In this document: in pieces, positions 1 to 8,646 of the stretch
How positions within the stretch are numbered: the stretch's first letter is position 1
Layout: each line of letters starts with the position of its first letter
Assembly (NCBI RefSeq): GCF_014207845.1
Contig: NZ_JACHLC010000005.1
Coordinates: 62,001-126,000 of the forward strand
Length of the DNA stretch: 64,000 nt
Direction: 5' to 3'
Source of the DNA: Chryseobacterium shigense
GTDB lineage: Bacteria > Bacteroidota > Bacteroidia > Flavobacteriales > Weeksellaceae
Program-made: the position numbers and the translations under genes
Notes under the pieces: generated by a model
Databases searched by the model: none
What the model was told of the DNA's origin: nothing
The model's input: only the letters and a program-made list of their open reading frames with translations

Positions 1-867
1 ATCTGCATAATGCTGATTGTTGATATCCTCCAGATTTGCCCCGGAAGAACTTCTCAAAATGTTGATCACACTTGAAACAACCGGAACAGGAATCTTACTT
101 TTCAATGGATAAAGATGTGATTTTGCAGAATTAAATCCGGCATGTGTTCCGCTGCTGATTATAGGATGATGCAAGGCGACAATAATCTTTTTATCCTGAT
201 TTTTGGTAATAAGATCTTTAAACTCCGTGAAAAAATCTTCACGGGTTTTGATACTACAGTTTTTATTGATACCGGGATACCGGTCCCAGTTGACAAGAGC
301 CCATTCCGTATCAATGACAATAAGTTTGATATCTTTAGACAGGTTAATATCATCAATTCCGCAGGAATTTTTAGGAAGAAAAGCTTTTTTATCGTTGAAG
401 TAAGTCTTTACAAGGTCTTCCTGTGCTTTTAAACCATCCAGACCGCTATTCCAGTCGTGATTTCCCGGAATAACAAGAGTTTTTCCTTTGAAATTTTTGG
501 TAATGGCAAGCTGATTTTCCAGTTTCTGCTTTGCCGCTACATAATCTTTGCTTGATTCTTTAGGTAATCCGTTGGGATAGATATTATCACCAAGAAAGAT
601 CAGCATCGAATTGCTGTCTGCGGAATCCAGTTTACTTTTGAGTAAATTTAAAGTGTTCTGTGCCTGGGGTTCATCTGAATTTCCGGCATCTCCGATCAGG
701 AAAACTTTAAAGTCATTTTCAGATTTTACATCAGAATTTTTTACTTCAAATAAGTTTTTACCCTTTTTTACGTTATATGTTGCGCAGGAATAGAGAACGC
801 CTGCAGATAATACAGCTCTAAAGGCAATAGAAGTATTTTTTAAATGAGTTTTAAAGGATAAATTCAT
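1..867 (-). CDS. Metallophosphoesterase, partial (3' end off window)
   Basis: Reading from the ATG at 867 down to base 1 gives an open frame of 289 codons with no stop, so the C-terminus lies outside the window. The calcineurin-like phosphoesterase motifs appear in order: GDAGN, then GDNIYPNG, then GNHDW, and later an HHP box. These are the metal-binding segments of the family, which uses two metal ions to hydrolyse phosphoesters. The N-terminus has a hydrophobic stretch ending in LYSCA, which looks like a lipoprotein signal (inference), so the enzyme would sit in the periplasm or at the membrane. It is divergent from the HD-domain gene, with only 26 bases between the two starts. The substrate cannot be told from sequence. 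Confidence 0.85.
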   Translation of the reverse strand, partial: MNLSFKTHLKNTSIAFRAVLSAGVLYSCATYNVKKGKNLFEVKNSDVKSENDFKVFLIGDAGNSDEPQAQNTLNLLKSKLDSADSNSMLIFLGDNIYPNGLPKESSKDYVAAKQKLENQLAITKNFKGKTLVIPGNHDWNSGLDGLKAQEDLVKTYFNDKKAFLPKNSCGIDDINLSKDIKLIVIDTEWALVNWDRYPGINKNCSIKTREDFFTEFKDLITKNQDKKIIVALHHPIISSGTHAGFNSAKSHLYPLKSKIPVPVVSSVINILRSSSGANLEDINNQHYAD

Positions 868-893
868 AAATTTACATTAACAAAAATTCAGGA

Positions 894-2063
894 ATGAATA
901 TTTTACACAAAGCTAAAGATTATGTAGAAATCTTATTCAAAGATAAGTTATCTTCTGTATACTTTTACCATAATTTTATTCACACGACCTATACCGTAAA
1001 TAAGGCCGAAGAGATCATGCGAAATACACCTGTTTCGAAAGAAGATCAGGAAAAGGTGCTTCTGGCACTGTGGTTTCACGATACAGGATATGTGGAATGT
1101 GCGCAGAATCATGAAGAAAAAGGTGTTACAATTCTTACAGATTTTCTGAAACAGGAAAATTATCCCGAAAATTATATTGAAGATGTTTCCAAACTGATTA
1201 TTGCGACTAAAATCACCTATGAGCCGCAGAATCTTCTGGAAAAGATTGTAAAAGATGCGGACTGCAGCCACTTTGCCAGTCACGATTATAATGATATTTC
1301 CGATGCCCTCAGAAAAGAATGGGAGCTTACCAACGTAAGATGTTTTTCCAATGACGAATGGAATGCCGGAAATCTTGAAATGCTCAAAAACAAGCATCAT
1401 TATTATACGGAATATGCACAGGAAAACTGGGAGCCTCTGAAAAAGAAAAACATCAAAAAAATAGAAAAAAAATTGGAAAAAGAAGAGGATAAAAAGGATA
1501 ATTCAGACAATAAGAAAGAGCCTAAAGAACCGAAATCCGACCGTAGTGTAGATACATTGTTCAGGGTGACCCTGAATAATCATACAAGGCTGAGTGATAT
1601 TGCGGACAGTAAAGCGAATATCCTTCTTTCGGTAAATGCCATCATTATTTCAGTCTGCCTTTCTGTTCTGGTTCCCAAACTGGATACCCCTAAAAATGCA
1701 CATCTTATCATTCCGAGTTTTGTACTGCTTATTTCAAGTGTTCTGACCATTATATTTGCAATCCTGTCTACAAAACCGAATGTAACAAAGACCCATTTTA
1801 CGGCTCAGGATATCGCAGACAGAAAAGTAAATCTTCTGTTCTTCGGAAATTTCCACCAAATGATTTTCAATGATTATCATAATGCCATGAAAGACCTGAT
1901 CAAAGACAGGGATTATATCTATGACTCTATGGTGAAAGATCTTTATTTCCTGGGAAAAGTTCTTGACAGAAAGTATAAGCTATTGTCCATTACCTATAAG
2001 ATTTTTATGGCAGGAATTATTATTTCCGTGCTTTCTTTCGGATATGCTTTTCTTTCCCTTTAA
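894..2063 (+). CDS. HD-domain phosphohydrolase fused to Pycsar-effector-like membrane domain
   Basis: The 389-residue protein has two parts. Residues about 20-190 form an HD-type metal-dependent phosphohydrolase, with H26/H30, the HD pair at 62-63, H73 and a DAD at 121-123. A charged, lysine/glutamate-rich linker (about 183-215) leads to a C-terminal domain of about 175 residues with three predicted membrane helices (about 236-258, 270-292 and 362-387) and a conserved start (LFRVTLNNHTRLSDIADSKA). That domain matches the Pycsar effector family (formerly DUF5706) as I know it. Stand-alone members of this family are activated by cyclic pyrimidine nucleotides during phage infection. No nucleotide cyclase is present in the window, so a role in defence is unproven; a chromosomal housekeeping role is equally possible. 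The bestrophin gene follows 15 bases later and is probably co-transcribed. Confidence 0.85.
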   Translation: MNILHKAKDYVEILFKDKLSSVYFYHNFIHTTYTVNKAEEIMRNTPVSKEDQEKVLLALWFHDTGYVECAQNHEEKGVTILTDFLKQENYPENYIEDVSKLIIATKITYEPQNLLEKIVKDADCSHFASHDYNDISDALRKEWELTNVRCFSNDEWNAGNLEMLKNKHHYYTEYAQENWEPLKKKNIKKIEKKLEKEEDKKDNSDNKKEPKEPKSDRSVDTLFRVTLNNHTRLSDIADSKANILLSVNAIIISVCLSVLVPKLDTPKNAHLIIPSFVLLISSVLTIIFAILSTKPNVTKTHFTAQDIADRKVNLLFFGNFHQMIFNDYHNAMKDLIKDRDYIYDSMVKDLYFLGKVLDRKYKLLSITYKIFMAGIIISVLSFGYAFLSL

Positions 2064-2078
2064 TTAAAAATAAATGCG

Positions 2079-2999
2079 ATGATTGTAAGACAGCGCACCA
2101 ACTGGCTGAAAATGTTGTTTATATGGAGGGGTTCCGTATTAAAGAAAATTGTAGTACAGCTGGTTGTTATTTTGGTTTTCTCACTGTTAATTTATTTTTT
2201 TAAAGGCAAGATCTTCGATTATAAGGTACATCTTAATCCTACTATTTTTACGCTGATTGGTCTTGCGTTGGCTATTTTCATGGGATTCTGCAATTCCGCA
2301 AGCTATGACCGTTTCTGGGAAGGTCGTAAGCTTTGGGGGCTGCTGGTGATAGAAACAAGATCCCTGACCAGACAAATACTCTCATTAGTAAATGATCCAT
2401 CGGATGCTAAGGAAGAGAAAGAAAGGATCATCAGAATGATATCAGCTTTCTGCTGGTCCCTGAACTATCAGTTGAGGGACAAATCCGGGACGGAACATTT
2501 AACAAGGCTTCTTTCACCGGAACAGGCAGAGCAACTGAAAGATAAGAAATTCATTCCCGGCATTATTCTCGGTTTTATTGCAGACTGGCTGAATGAGCAG
2601 CAGAAGAAGGGAAATATTGATACCATCGTTATGACTTCTATGGATCATCAGCTGAACCAGTTTTCCAATATTTCAGGAGGATGCGAGAGAATTCACAACA
2701 CACCGCTGCCTTTTGCTTACAGCGTGCTTCTTCACCGTACGGTTTACCTGTATTGCTTCTGGCTTCCTTTCGGGTTGGTGGATACGCTTGACTGGATGAT
2801 GCCTTTGATCGTTTTGCTGATAAGCTATACATTTATCGCGCTGGATGCTATCATTCAGGAAATAGGAGAGCCTTTTGGAGAGGAAGAAAATGATCTGGCC
2901 CTGAACAGCATATGCCGAACTATTGAATATTCTATTTTTGAGCAGGCGGGAATATCGCAGGGAGAACTGAAAAAGCCGGATACTTATTTTATAGATTAA
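2079..2999 (+). CDS. Bestrophin-like ion channel family protein (UPF0187)
   Basis: This 306-residue membrane protein has the bestrophin-family layout: a basic N-terminus (WLKMLFIWRGSV), a first membrane helix at about 22-42, a second at about 52-72 containing the FCNSASYDRFWEGRKLW signature, a long cytoplasmic helical part, and two further helices near 222-262 (LYCFWLPFGLVDTLDWMMP and the following segment). The family ends with a conserved acidic PFGEEENDL segment, seen here at about 270-278. Bacterial homologues form pentameric ion channels. The gene lies just downstream of the HD/Pycsar-like gene. It converges with the GAF gene, leaving only 11 bases between the two stops. Full length for the family. 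Confidence 0.9.
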   Translation: MIVRQRTNWLKMLFIWRGSVLKKIVVQLVVILVFSLLIYFFKGKIFDYKVHLNPTIFTLIGLALAIFMGFCNSASYDRFWEGRKLWGLLVIETRSLTRQILSLVNDPSDAKEEKERIIRMISAFCWSLNYQLRDKSGTEHLTRLLSPEQAEQLKDKKFIPGIILGFIADWLNEQQKKGNIDTIVMTSMDHQLNQFSNISGGCERIHNTPLPFAYSVLLHRTVYLYCFWLPFGLVDTLDWMMPLIVLLISYTFIALDAIIQEIGEPFGEEENDLALNSICRTIEYSIFEQAGISQGELKKPDTYFID

Positions 3000-3010
3000 T
3001 CTGAACTGTT

Positions 3011-5314
3011 TTACTTCGCCAAAGAAACCCTCAGCGCCAGCAACCCCGTAATTCCCTGTAAATCCTCTACTTTTAAGAATTCCACATCGTTCTGTAGAAT
3101 TTCTTTTTTCTGAAGCTTATTGATGTATTCCAGGTATTCTTTCTGGTTTTCCATCCCGAAATAGACGATGGTAATTTTTCCCGGGCAGGTTATTCTTTCC
3201 GGAGAATCTTTGACATGGGCTTTGTCCAGACGTTTTTTTATAATTTCATAATAGGAATTATAGGCGCCGTCTACATCGAAACGTTTTTCATCCATTCTGA
3301 AACGGATGTCTATTTTTTCGTTATAAACAAAAAGCAGTGAGGCAATATCCAGCTGGATTGGCAGATTGTTTTTAAACGTCTGGAATTCGCGTTCCATATT
3401 GCAGATGGTCTTCAGTTGCCAGTACCTTAATTTGTGAACTACTTTTGAGGTGTAACTAAGATCCGGGGCAATATTATGGCCAATATACAGGTTGTGCTCC
3501 ACACCATCGGATTTGAATCTTTCATAGTAATGGGGAAAGATCTGTTGGGCTTTGACCTGGCTTTCATCCAGCATATCTGCAAGCTTTCTGTTGACCAGCG
3601 TTATAGAATCATCTAAATTTTTCCTGTTGGCATAAAAAAGATCGGTTTGGGTAAAAACCTGTACAAAATAATCTTTGATCTTATTTTTTATCTCCTTGTC
3701 GGTTCTGAGCTCCAGTTTTCCCTGAAGGTAAGGATGAATTTCTTCTCTCAGAAATCTCTGGAAACGCTGTTCCGTATCGGCTTTGATCTCGTTATTCAGT
3801 TCATTTTCAAAGACGTCAAGAGCCAGAAGGTATTTCTCTGAATCTGAATTAATCATCGTGAAAATATCATGTAGACTTTCAAGCTGTTGGTTGAGGTCTT
3901 CAAGCATAAGATTAAAACGCTTGTCTGAGGAGGAACGGATATCTGAGAAACCAAAAAGCGGAGTTAGATTTTTAAAAGAGATCTGTTTCAGCGTATATAT
4001 TTTTTTTGCCAGTGAAGCATTGAAATATTTCTCGGCTTCATTTCTGAATTTCCATACCACACTATCGTGGATGGAGGTATATTCGCGCTGAATGATGGCT
4101 TCTATCTGATAGTTCTTCTCAAAGCTGAACCTGTTCAGGGAGAAAAGGATCATATCTGTTAAAAATTCCAGTTTTTTAAGCTTTAACCCGTTAAAACTGT
4201 TCGCTTGCGGAGACGTGAACTCCATAATGGCCAGAAGTTCACTGTCTTTCATGATGGGAATCACCATGAAGCTATTGATATTGTTATCCCTTAAAATGCT
4301 GAAAGAGGGAAGGCTTTTAACATTCTCATCCATATTGTTGACGTTGGAGATAACAATAGGTTTGGAATTATGATTTAAATTATTAAATGTACTCTTCCGG
4401 GTTTCTTCATCAAATGCATTGATCCAGAAATCCAGAACATGATTGGTGAACAGGTTTTCATAAATGGGGAGCCTGCCGAGTTTCTGATCTTTCTTATCGA
4501 ACAGCATTAAACCGAAGTTAAGTTCCGGTACATCAAAATAAGACTTGAAAATTTCTACAAGATTCTCATTCGGGCTCAGATCTTCAGGATCAATCTCTAT
4601 CATGCTTGATTTCAGGTCGGACAATGCCACTTCTGAAGTACAGTCTACGAGAGAAATAATAGCAAAACCCTTTAAGACCCATGATTTTGATGGGAAATAC
4701 TTTTTCCACAGCTTGAAATCATCCAGGTTTTCCAGCAGCATATCAATAATATCATCAGACGGGATTTTGGCATTTTCAGTAGGGTAAACTTCTGTAAAAT
4801 CAGCATTTACCGTAATCTTATAATGCTTCATGATTCCCAGCCTGTTCGGAATATCATAATAAAAAGGAATAGTACTTCTTACATCCCTCTTAAAATAAGT
4901 TTGGAGAATAAGACAGCAGCAGAAGACATAAAATTCGTTATCATCAATATTTCTGAGTTCTATTTCAAAATCTTTTCCTGCATCTTTCAGTATATTTTTA
5001 AATCTCTCGGTATAATTGAAAGTAATATTGGAAAGGGGAATACTTGCGGCCTTGATCTCGTTGTTGGTAAGCCCTGTCGGGAAGAGGTCTGCAAGAAGCA
5101 GTTTGATGAGGTCTTCATGTTTTTTCAACAGTGAGACATCCTGAAACCCGTCTTTTAATTCCTGGAAATTTTTAGTTCTTTCAATAAGTGATTCTGCATA
5201 ATTGACCCGGTATTCCAAGCGGTCGTTATAGCGGATATGTTCCAGCACATCCAAATATTTTTTGAATGATATAAGAACCTGAAATGGAGCGTCTTTTTTG
5301 TAAAGATTGGCCAA
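3011..5314 (-). CDS. GAF-domain protein of unknown function
   Basis: The protein is 767 residues long. The only domain I can place is a GAF-like segment at about 285-400, which contains the phrases INSFMVIPIMKDSELLAIMEF and LEFLTDMILFSLNRF typical of GAF sensor folds. The regions before and after are helical and charged, with likely coiled coil near 455-500. There are no transmembrane segments, no signal peptide and no histidine-kinase or diguanylate-cyclase motifs, so it is probably a cytoplasmic protein without a recognisable output domain. It is transcribed alone, away from the repeat element at 5.5 kb. Similar long GAF proteins are common single genes in flavobacteria. Function unknown. 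Confidence 0.75.
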   Translation of the reverse strand: MANLYKKDAPFQVLISFKKYLDVLEHIRYNDRLEYRVNYAESLIERTKNFQELKDGFQDVSLLKKHEDLIKLLLADLFPTGLTNNEIKAASIPLSNITFNYTERFKNILKDAGKDFEIELRNIDDNEFYVFCCCLILQTYFKRDVRSTIPFYYDIPNRLGIMKHYKITVNADFTEVYPTENAKIPSDDIIDMLLENLDDFKLWKKYFPSKSWVLKGFAIISLVDCTSEVALSDLKSSMIEIDPEDLSPNENLVEIFKSYFDVPELNFGLMLFDKKDQKLGRLPIYENLFTNHVLDFWINAFDEETRKSTFNNLNHNSKPIVISNVNNMDENVKSLPSFSILRDNNINSFMVIPIMKDSELLAIMEFTSPQANSFNGLKLKKLEFLTDMILFSLNRFSFEKNYQIEAIIQREYTSIHDSVVWKFRNEAEKYFNASLAKKIYTLKQISFKNLTPLFGFSDIRSSSDKRFNLMLEDLNQQLESLHDIFTMINSDSEKYLLALDVFENELNNEIKADTEQRFQRFLREEIHPYLQGKLELRTDKEIKNKIKDYFVQVFTQTDLFYANRKNLDDSITLVNRKLADMLDESQVKAQQIFPHYYERFKSDGVEHNLYIGHNIAPDLSYTSKVVHKLRYWQLKTICNMEREFQTFKNNLPIQLDIASLLFVYNEKIDIRFRMDEKRFDVDGAYNSYYEIIKKRLDKAHVKDSPERITCPGKITIVYFGMENQKEYLEYINKLQKKEILQNDVEFLKVEDLQGITGLLALRVSLAK

Positions 5315-5505
5315 GAGCTGAAATTTAGGGTAAAGTTATGAAAAAAACACAACTTCCAAGTGTATGCAAATTCGTAAAAAGAATGATTATAAAAGCTCTA
5401 TTTGTTCTTTATTAAACAATATCGGGATATTGATAAAGTATTATTTATCGTGGCAAGTATACTTTATTAAAAAATATGTTTCTGATTATGCTGTTACTTT
5501 ATGAG

Positions 5506-5686
5506 TTTTTTAACGCAAAGTTTATTATTTATAGTGTATATATTAAGGCTGCAAAGAAGGAATCAACCAAAGGTTGATTTAATTAAGCGGACTTTTTATT
5601 CTTTCGCTTAATCAGCAATAGGGTTGCCTATCTTTGCCCTACTTAAATGAAACGGTTTTTAAGTGAAAACTTTGCGTTTAAAAAAA
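5506..5686. repeat. MITE-like non-coding repeat with terminal inverted repeats
   Basis: The gap between the GAF gene and nuoN (5315-5756) contains a segment bounded by inverted repeats: TTTTTTAACGCAAAGTTT at 5506-5523 and its near-exact reverse complement at 5667-5686 (one extra T). Inside are two further perfect hairpins: AATCAACC/GGTTGATT (5561-5579) and ATTAAGCG/CGCTTAAT (5582-5612). There is no reading frame of note. The shape fits a miniature inverted-repeat element or a dispersed intergenic repeat. The remainder of the gap is AT-rich with nothing else I can call. Confidence 0.55.
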
Positions 5687-5705
5687 TAATGATCCCAATT
5701 ATTAC

Positions 5706-5736
5706 AAAAAAAGCACAACTGAAAAGTTGTGCTTTT
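5706..5736 (-). terminator. Rho-independent terminator of the nuo operon
   Basis: A perfect 11-bp stem (AAAGCACAACT at 5710-5720 with AGTTGTGCTTT at 5725-5735) and a GAAA-type loop lie about 20 bases past the nuoN stop. On the minus strand the stem is followed by a run of T, as expected for an intrinsic terminator ending the complex I transcript. Confidence 0.85.
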
Positions 5737-5756
5737 ATATATTTTATATCAGGATT

Positions 5757-7136
5757 CTATAATCCGAACTGTTTTGCAAACAGATCCGGGTAGACACCCA
5801 AAATAATAATTGATGCAATAACAAATACCGCTATGATATTGTAAGTAAGTGTTACTTTTTCTGAAGATTTGAATGTAGTTTCTTTAAAGAAGAACATCGC
5901 AATAATCAGTCTTAAGTAATAGGCGATGGAAAGGGCAGAACCTAAAACAGCTATTAATACAAGGAAAGCTGCACCGTTCATTGCCTGGGAAAATAAAGCA
6001 AATTTACCCATGAAACCAGCAGTTAACGGAACTCCTGCCATTGAAAGCATGGAGATTGTAGCAACAGTAGCCAACAGAGGTTCAGTTTTAGCCAATCCTT
6101 TGAAAGCTCCGAAAGAAGTTTCTCTCTTCAGCTTTTCTACCCAGATCAGGCACATGAAAACTCCTACTGTAGACAATGAATAAGCGAATAAATAAAAGGC
6201 AAGATTATAAGTAGACAGGTTTGTCATTCCGAAGAAAACCAGTCCGATGTATCCTGCATGAGATACTGAAGAATAGGCAAGCATTCTTTTCGCATTGGTT
6301 TGGGCAAGACCCATAACGTTTGCCAAAAGTAAAGTAATGATCAGGAATACTCCCAAAACATTAATCCATTCATGGGTAACTCCTGTAAAACCTATGGTCA
6401 TCAGCCTGAATAAAGCAAAGAATCCTGAGATCTTTACTACACTCGCCATAAATGCTGTGATTAATGAAGGTGAACCTGCATATACATCAGGGCTCCACAT
6501 ATGGAAAGGGGCTAAAGCTACTTTAAATGCCAATGCGCAAAGGATCAGTAGAACCCCCAGGATGAACATTACATCTGTAGTATTGGCCAATCCGAAATCG
6601 TGGATTTTATAGAGATCAAAGCTTCCGGCACTTCCGTAAATAAATGCAATACCGAAAAGTAAAAAACCTGTCGCAAAAGCACCCATTAAGAAATATTTGA
6701 TTGAAGCTTCGTTTGATCTTAAATCAGTTTTGTTGGCACCGGCCATTACATATAATGGGATGGAAAGGATTTCTACCCCTAAGAAAAGGGTTACCAGATT
6801 CTGGAATCCGAAAAGAATAATTCCTCCGCATAATGCAAAAAGCATCAGTGCATATAATTCCGACTGGTGGCTTCTGTGGTTGCTGAATGCAAAACCTCCC
6901 AGAAAGAATAACAATAATGTCGTTACAATTGATATTTTGGTGAATAACGCAGTATTTAACGTATACTCATACATATGTCTGTACTTTTCGAAGAAAGAAC
7001 ATTCCGGTAAGAAGCTTACGTATAATGCTACGATTAATCCTAAAATCCCAATGTATCTTGCGAATTTTCCGCGTTCAAAAACTCCTGAAAATAACGCAAT
7101 AACTGCCGTTAGGAAAACAATAATTAAAACACTCAT
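5757..7136 (-). CDS. nuoN: NADH-quinone oxidoreductase subunit N
   Basis: The 459-residue protein has about 14 hydrophobic segments and the antiporter-like proton-translocation module shared by NuoL, NuoM and NuoN, with the conserved phrase VALAPFHMWSPDVYAGSP (loop and lysine-bearing helix) and AKRMLAYSSVSHAGYIG. NuoN is one of the three antiporter-like subunits in the membrane arm of complex I, which pumps protons as NADH reduces quinone. It is the last gene of the operon, 16 bases after nuoM, and is followed by a strong terminator. Length is normal for the family. Confidence 0.97.
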   Translation of the reverse strand: MSVLIIVFLTAVIALFSGVFERGKFARYIGILGLIVALYVSFLPECSFFEKYRHMYEYTLNTALFTKISIVTTLLLFFLGGFAFSNHRSHQSELYALMLFALCGGIILFGFQNLVTLFLGVEILSIPLYVMAGANKTDLRSNEASIKYFLMGAFATGFLLFGIAFIYGSAGSFDLYKIHDFGLANTTDVMFILGVLLILCALAFKVALAPFHMWSPDVYAGSPSLITAFMASVVKISGFFALFRLMTIGFTGVTHEWINVLGVFLIITLLLANVMGLAQTNAKRMLAYSSVSHAGYIGLVFFGMTNLSTYNLAFYLFAYSLSTVGVFMCLIWVEKLKRETSFGAFKGLAKTEPLLATVATISMLSMAGVPLTAGFMGKFALFSQAMNGAAFLVLIAVLGSALSIAYYLRLIIAMFFFKETTFKSSEKVTLTYNIIAVFVIASIIILGVYPDLFAKQFGL

Positions 7137-7152
7137 TTTTTAAAATATCAAA

Positions 7153-8646
7153 TTAGCTTACCATTGATTGGTAGATAAACTTCAACGAACTATTCACCAT
7201 ATCGATTATCGGTTGTGGGAAGATACCAAATACAATCACAAAAACCGCTAAACTTGCCAATACAGAGAATTCTACACTGGAAAGGTCTTTTGCTGTACTT
7301 AAAACAGCTTCGTCTCCTTCTCCGAACATTGCTTTTCCGTAAAATCTCAATAAATAGACAGCACAAAGGATTACCGTAAGACCTGCAATTATTGCTGCCA
7401 GTCCGTTAAAATCATATACAGATTTCAACAGGATGAATTCCCCGATGAATCCATTCGTCAATGGAACTCCCATTGAACCTAAGATAATGATCAGGAATAA
7501 TACGGCAAATTTAGGAGCTACTTTTGCTAAACCTCCCATCTGTCTGATATCTCTTGATTTAAATCTCTTGTATAAAATATCACAGCAGTAGAATAATCCA
7601 ACTACGTTGATACCGTGGGCAAAAGTCTGTACCATTACACCTTCAGCACCTTCAATATTGAATGGGCCTCTTAAAGAGATTACTGCGGAAGAGAAGATCC
7701 CGGCAACCATCAATCCTACGTGAGAGAAAGATGAATAGGCAATAATTCTCTTCATATCTGTCTGGATAATTGCGATTAATGCACCGTGAACAATTCCTAC
7801 AATAGCAAGGATAATAACGATCTGTCCTGAAATTCCTGCAATAGGAAGCGGGGTGATCGGTAATAAATAACGCATAACACCATACACTGCCATTTTCAGC
7901 ATGATCCCTGATAAAAGCATGGATCCCTGAGTAGGAGAGTAGGTATAGGTGTCCGGCTGCCATGTATGGAAAGGGAATACCGGTAATTTCACTGCAAATG
8001 CAAAGAAAATAAACCAGAATACCACAGTCTGCTGCACTTCGTTAAGATCGGCATTGTAAAGATCTGTTAAAGCGAATGATGCAGAGTGGTTGTACACATA
8101 GATCAATCCGGCTAACATAAATAACGATCCAACGAATGTATATACGAAGAATTTTGTAGTGAATTCAAATCTTTTGTTTTCCTGGCCCCAAAGTCCGGCA
8201 ATGAACCAGATCGGGATAAGAGTTACTTCCCAGAAAATGTAGAATAGCAATCCGTCAAGCGATGTGAAAACGCCTATAAGACCGAACTGCATCAGCAGGA
8301 TCAGACCGTAGAATGTATTTCTGTAGCTTACATTTTCGTTGAAAGAAGATAAAATAATGATCGGCGTAAGAATGTTGGTCAGCAATAAAAGCAGAAGGCT
8401 CATTCCGTCAATTCCGAAATGAAGTGAGCTTTTAATGAATTGTGACCAAGGATAATTGATCTCGTGCTGTAATACACTGTCTACCGTCGGATTAAAATTG
8501 AAATCCGAAGCAATATAGAAGGTAATAAGCATCTGGACCAATGCAATTCCCAGCGCCAAATATTTGCTGGATTTATCTTTCCATGCAAAAACTAATCCCG
8601 AACCTACTAGAGGTAATAGTAATAATGTTAATAATAAACCAGACAT
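7153..8646 (-). CDS. nuoM: NADH-quinone oxidoreductase subunit M
   Basis: The 497-residue polytopic membrane protein carries the NuoM signature FHTWQPDTYTYSPTQGSMLL with the preceding AVKLPVFPF helix, and the TDMKRIIAYSSFSHVG segment. It is the middle antiporter-like subunit of the membrane arm of complex I. Its ATG overlaps the last base of the nuoL stop region (8646), which indicates translational coupling. Full length. Confidence 0.97.
   Translation of the reverse strand: MSGLLLTLLLLPLVGSGLVFAWKDKSSKYLALGIALVQMLITFYIASDFNFNPTVDSVLQHEINYPWSQFIKSSLHFGIDGMSLLLLLLTNILTPIIILSSFNENVSYRNTFYGLILLMQFGLIGVFTSLDGLLFYIFWEVTLIPIWFIAGLWGQENKRFEFTTKFFVYTFVGSLFMLAGLIYVYNHSASFALTDLYNADLNEVQQTVVFWFIFFAFAVKLPVFPFHTWQPDTYTYSPTQGSMLLSGIMLKMAVYGVMRYLLPITPLPIAGISGQIVIILAIVGIVHGALIAIIQTDMKRIIAYSSFSHVGLMVAGIFSSAVISLRGPFNIEGAEGVMVQTFAHGINVVGLFYCCDILYKRFKSRDIRQMGGLAKVAPKFAVLFLIIILGSMGVPLTNGFIGEFILLKSVYDFNGLAAIIAGLTVILCAVYLLRFYGKAMFGEGDEAVLSTAKDLSSVEFSVLASLAVFVIVFGIFPQPIIDMVNSSLKFIYQSMVS

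Noticed and set aside
948..1400. A 150-codon antisense gene inside the HD gene
   Set aside because: It lies wholly inside a well-supported gene with clear motifs and has no family features of its own.
894..2999. Complete Pycsar system
   Set aside because: The membrane domain resembles Pycsar effectors, but no pyrimidine cyclase gene is next to it or elsewhere in the window.
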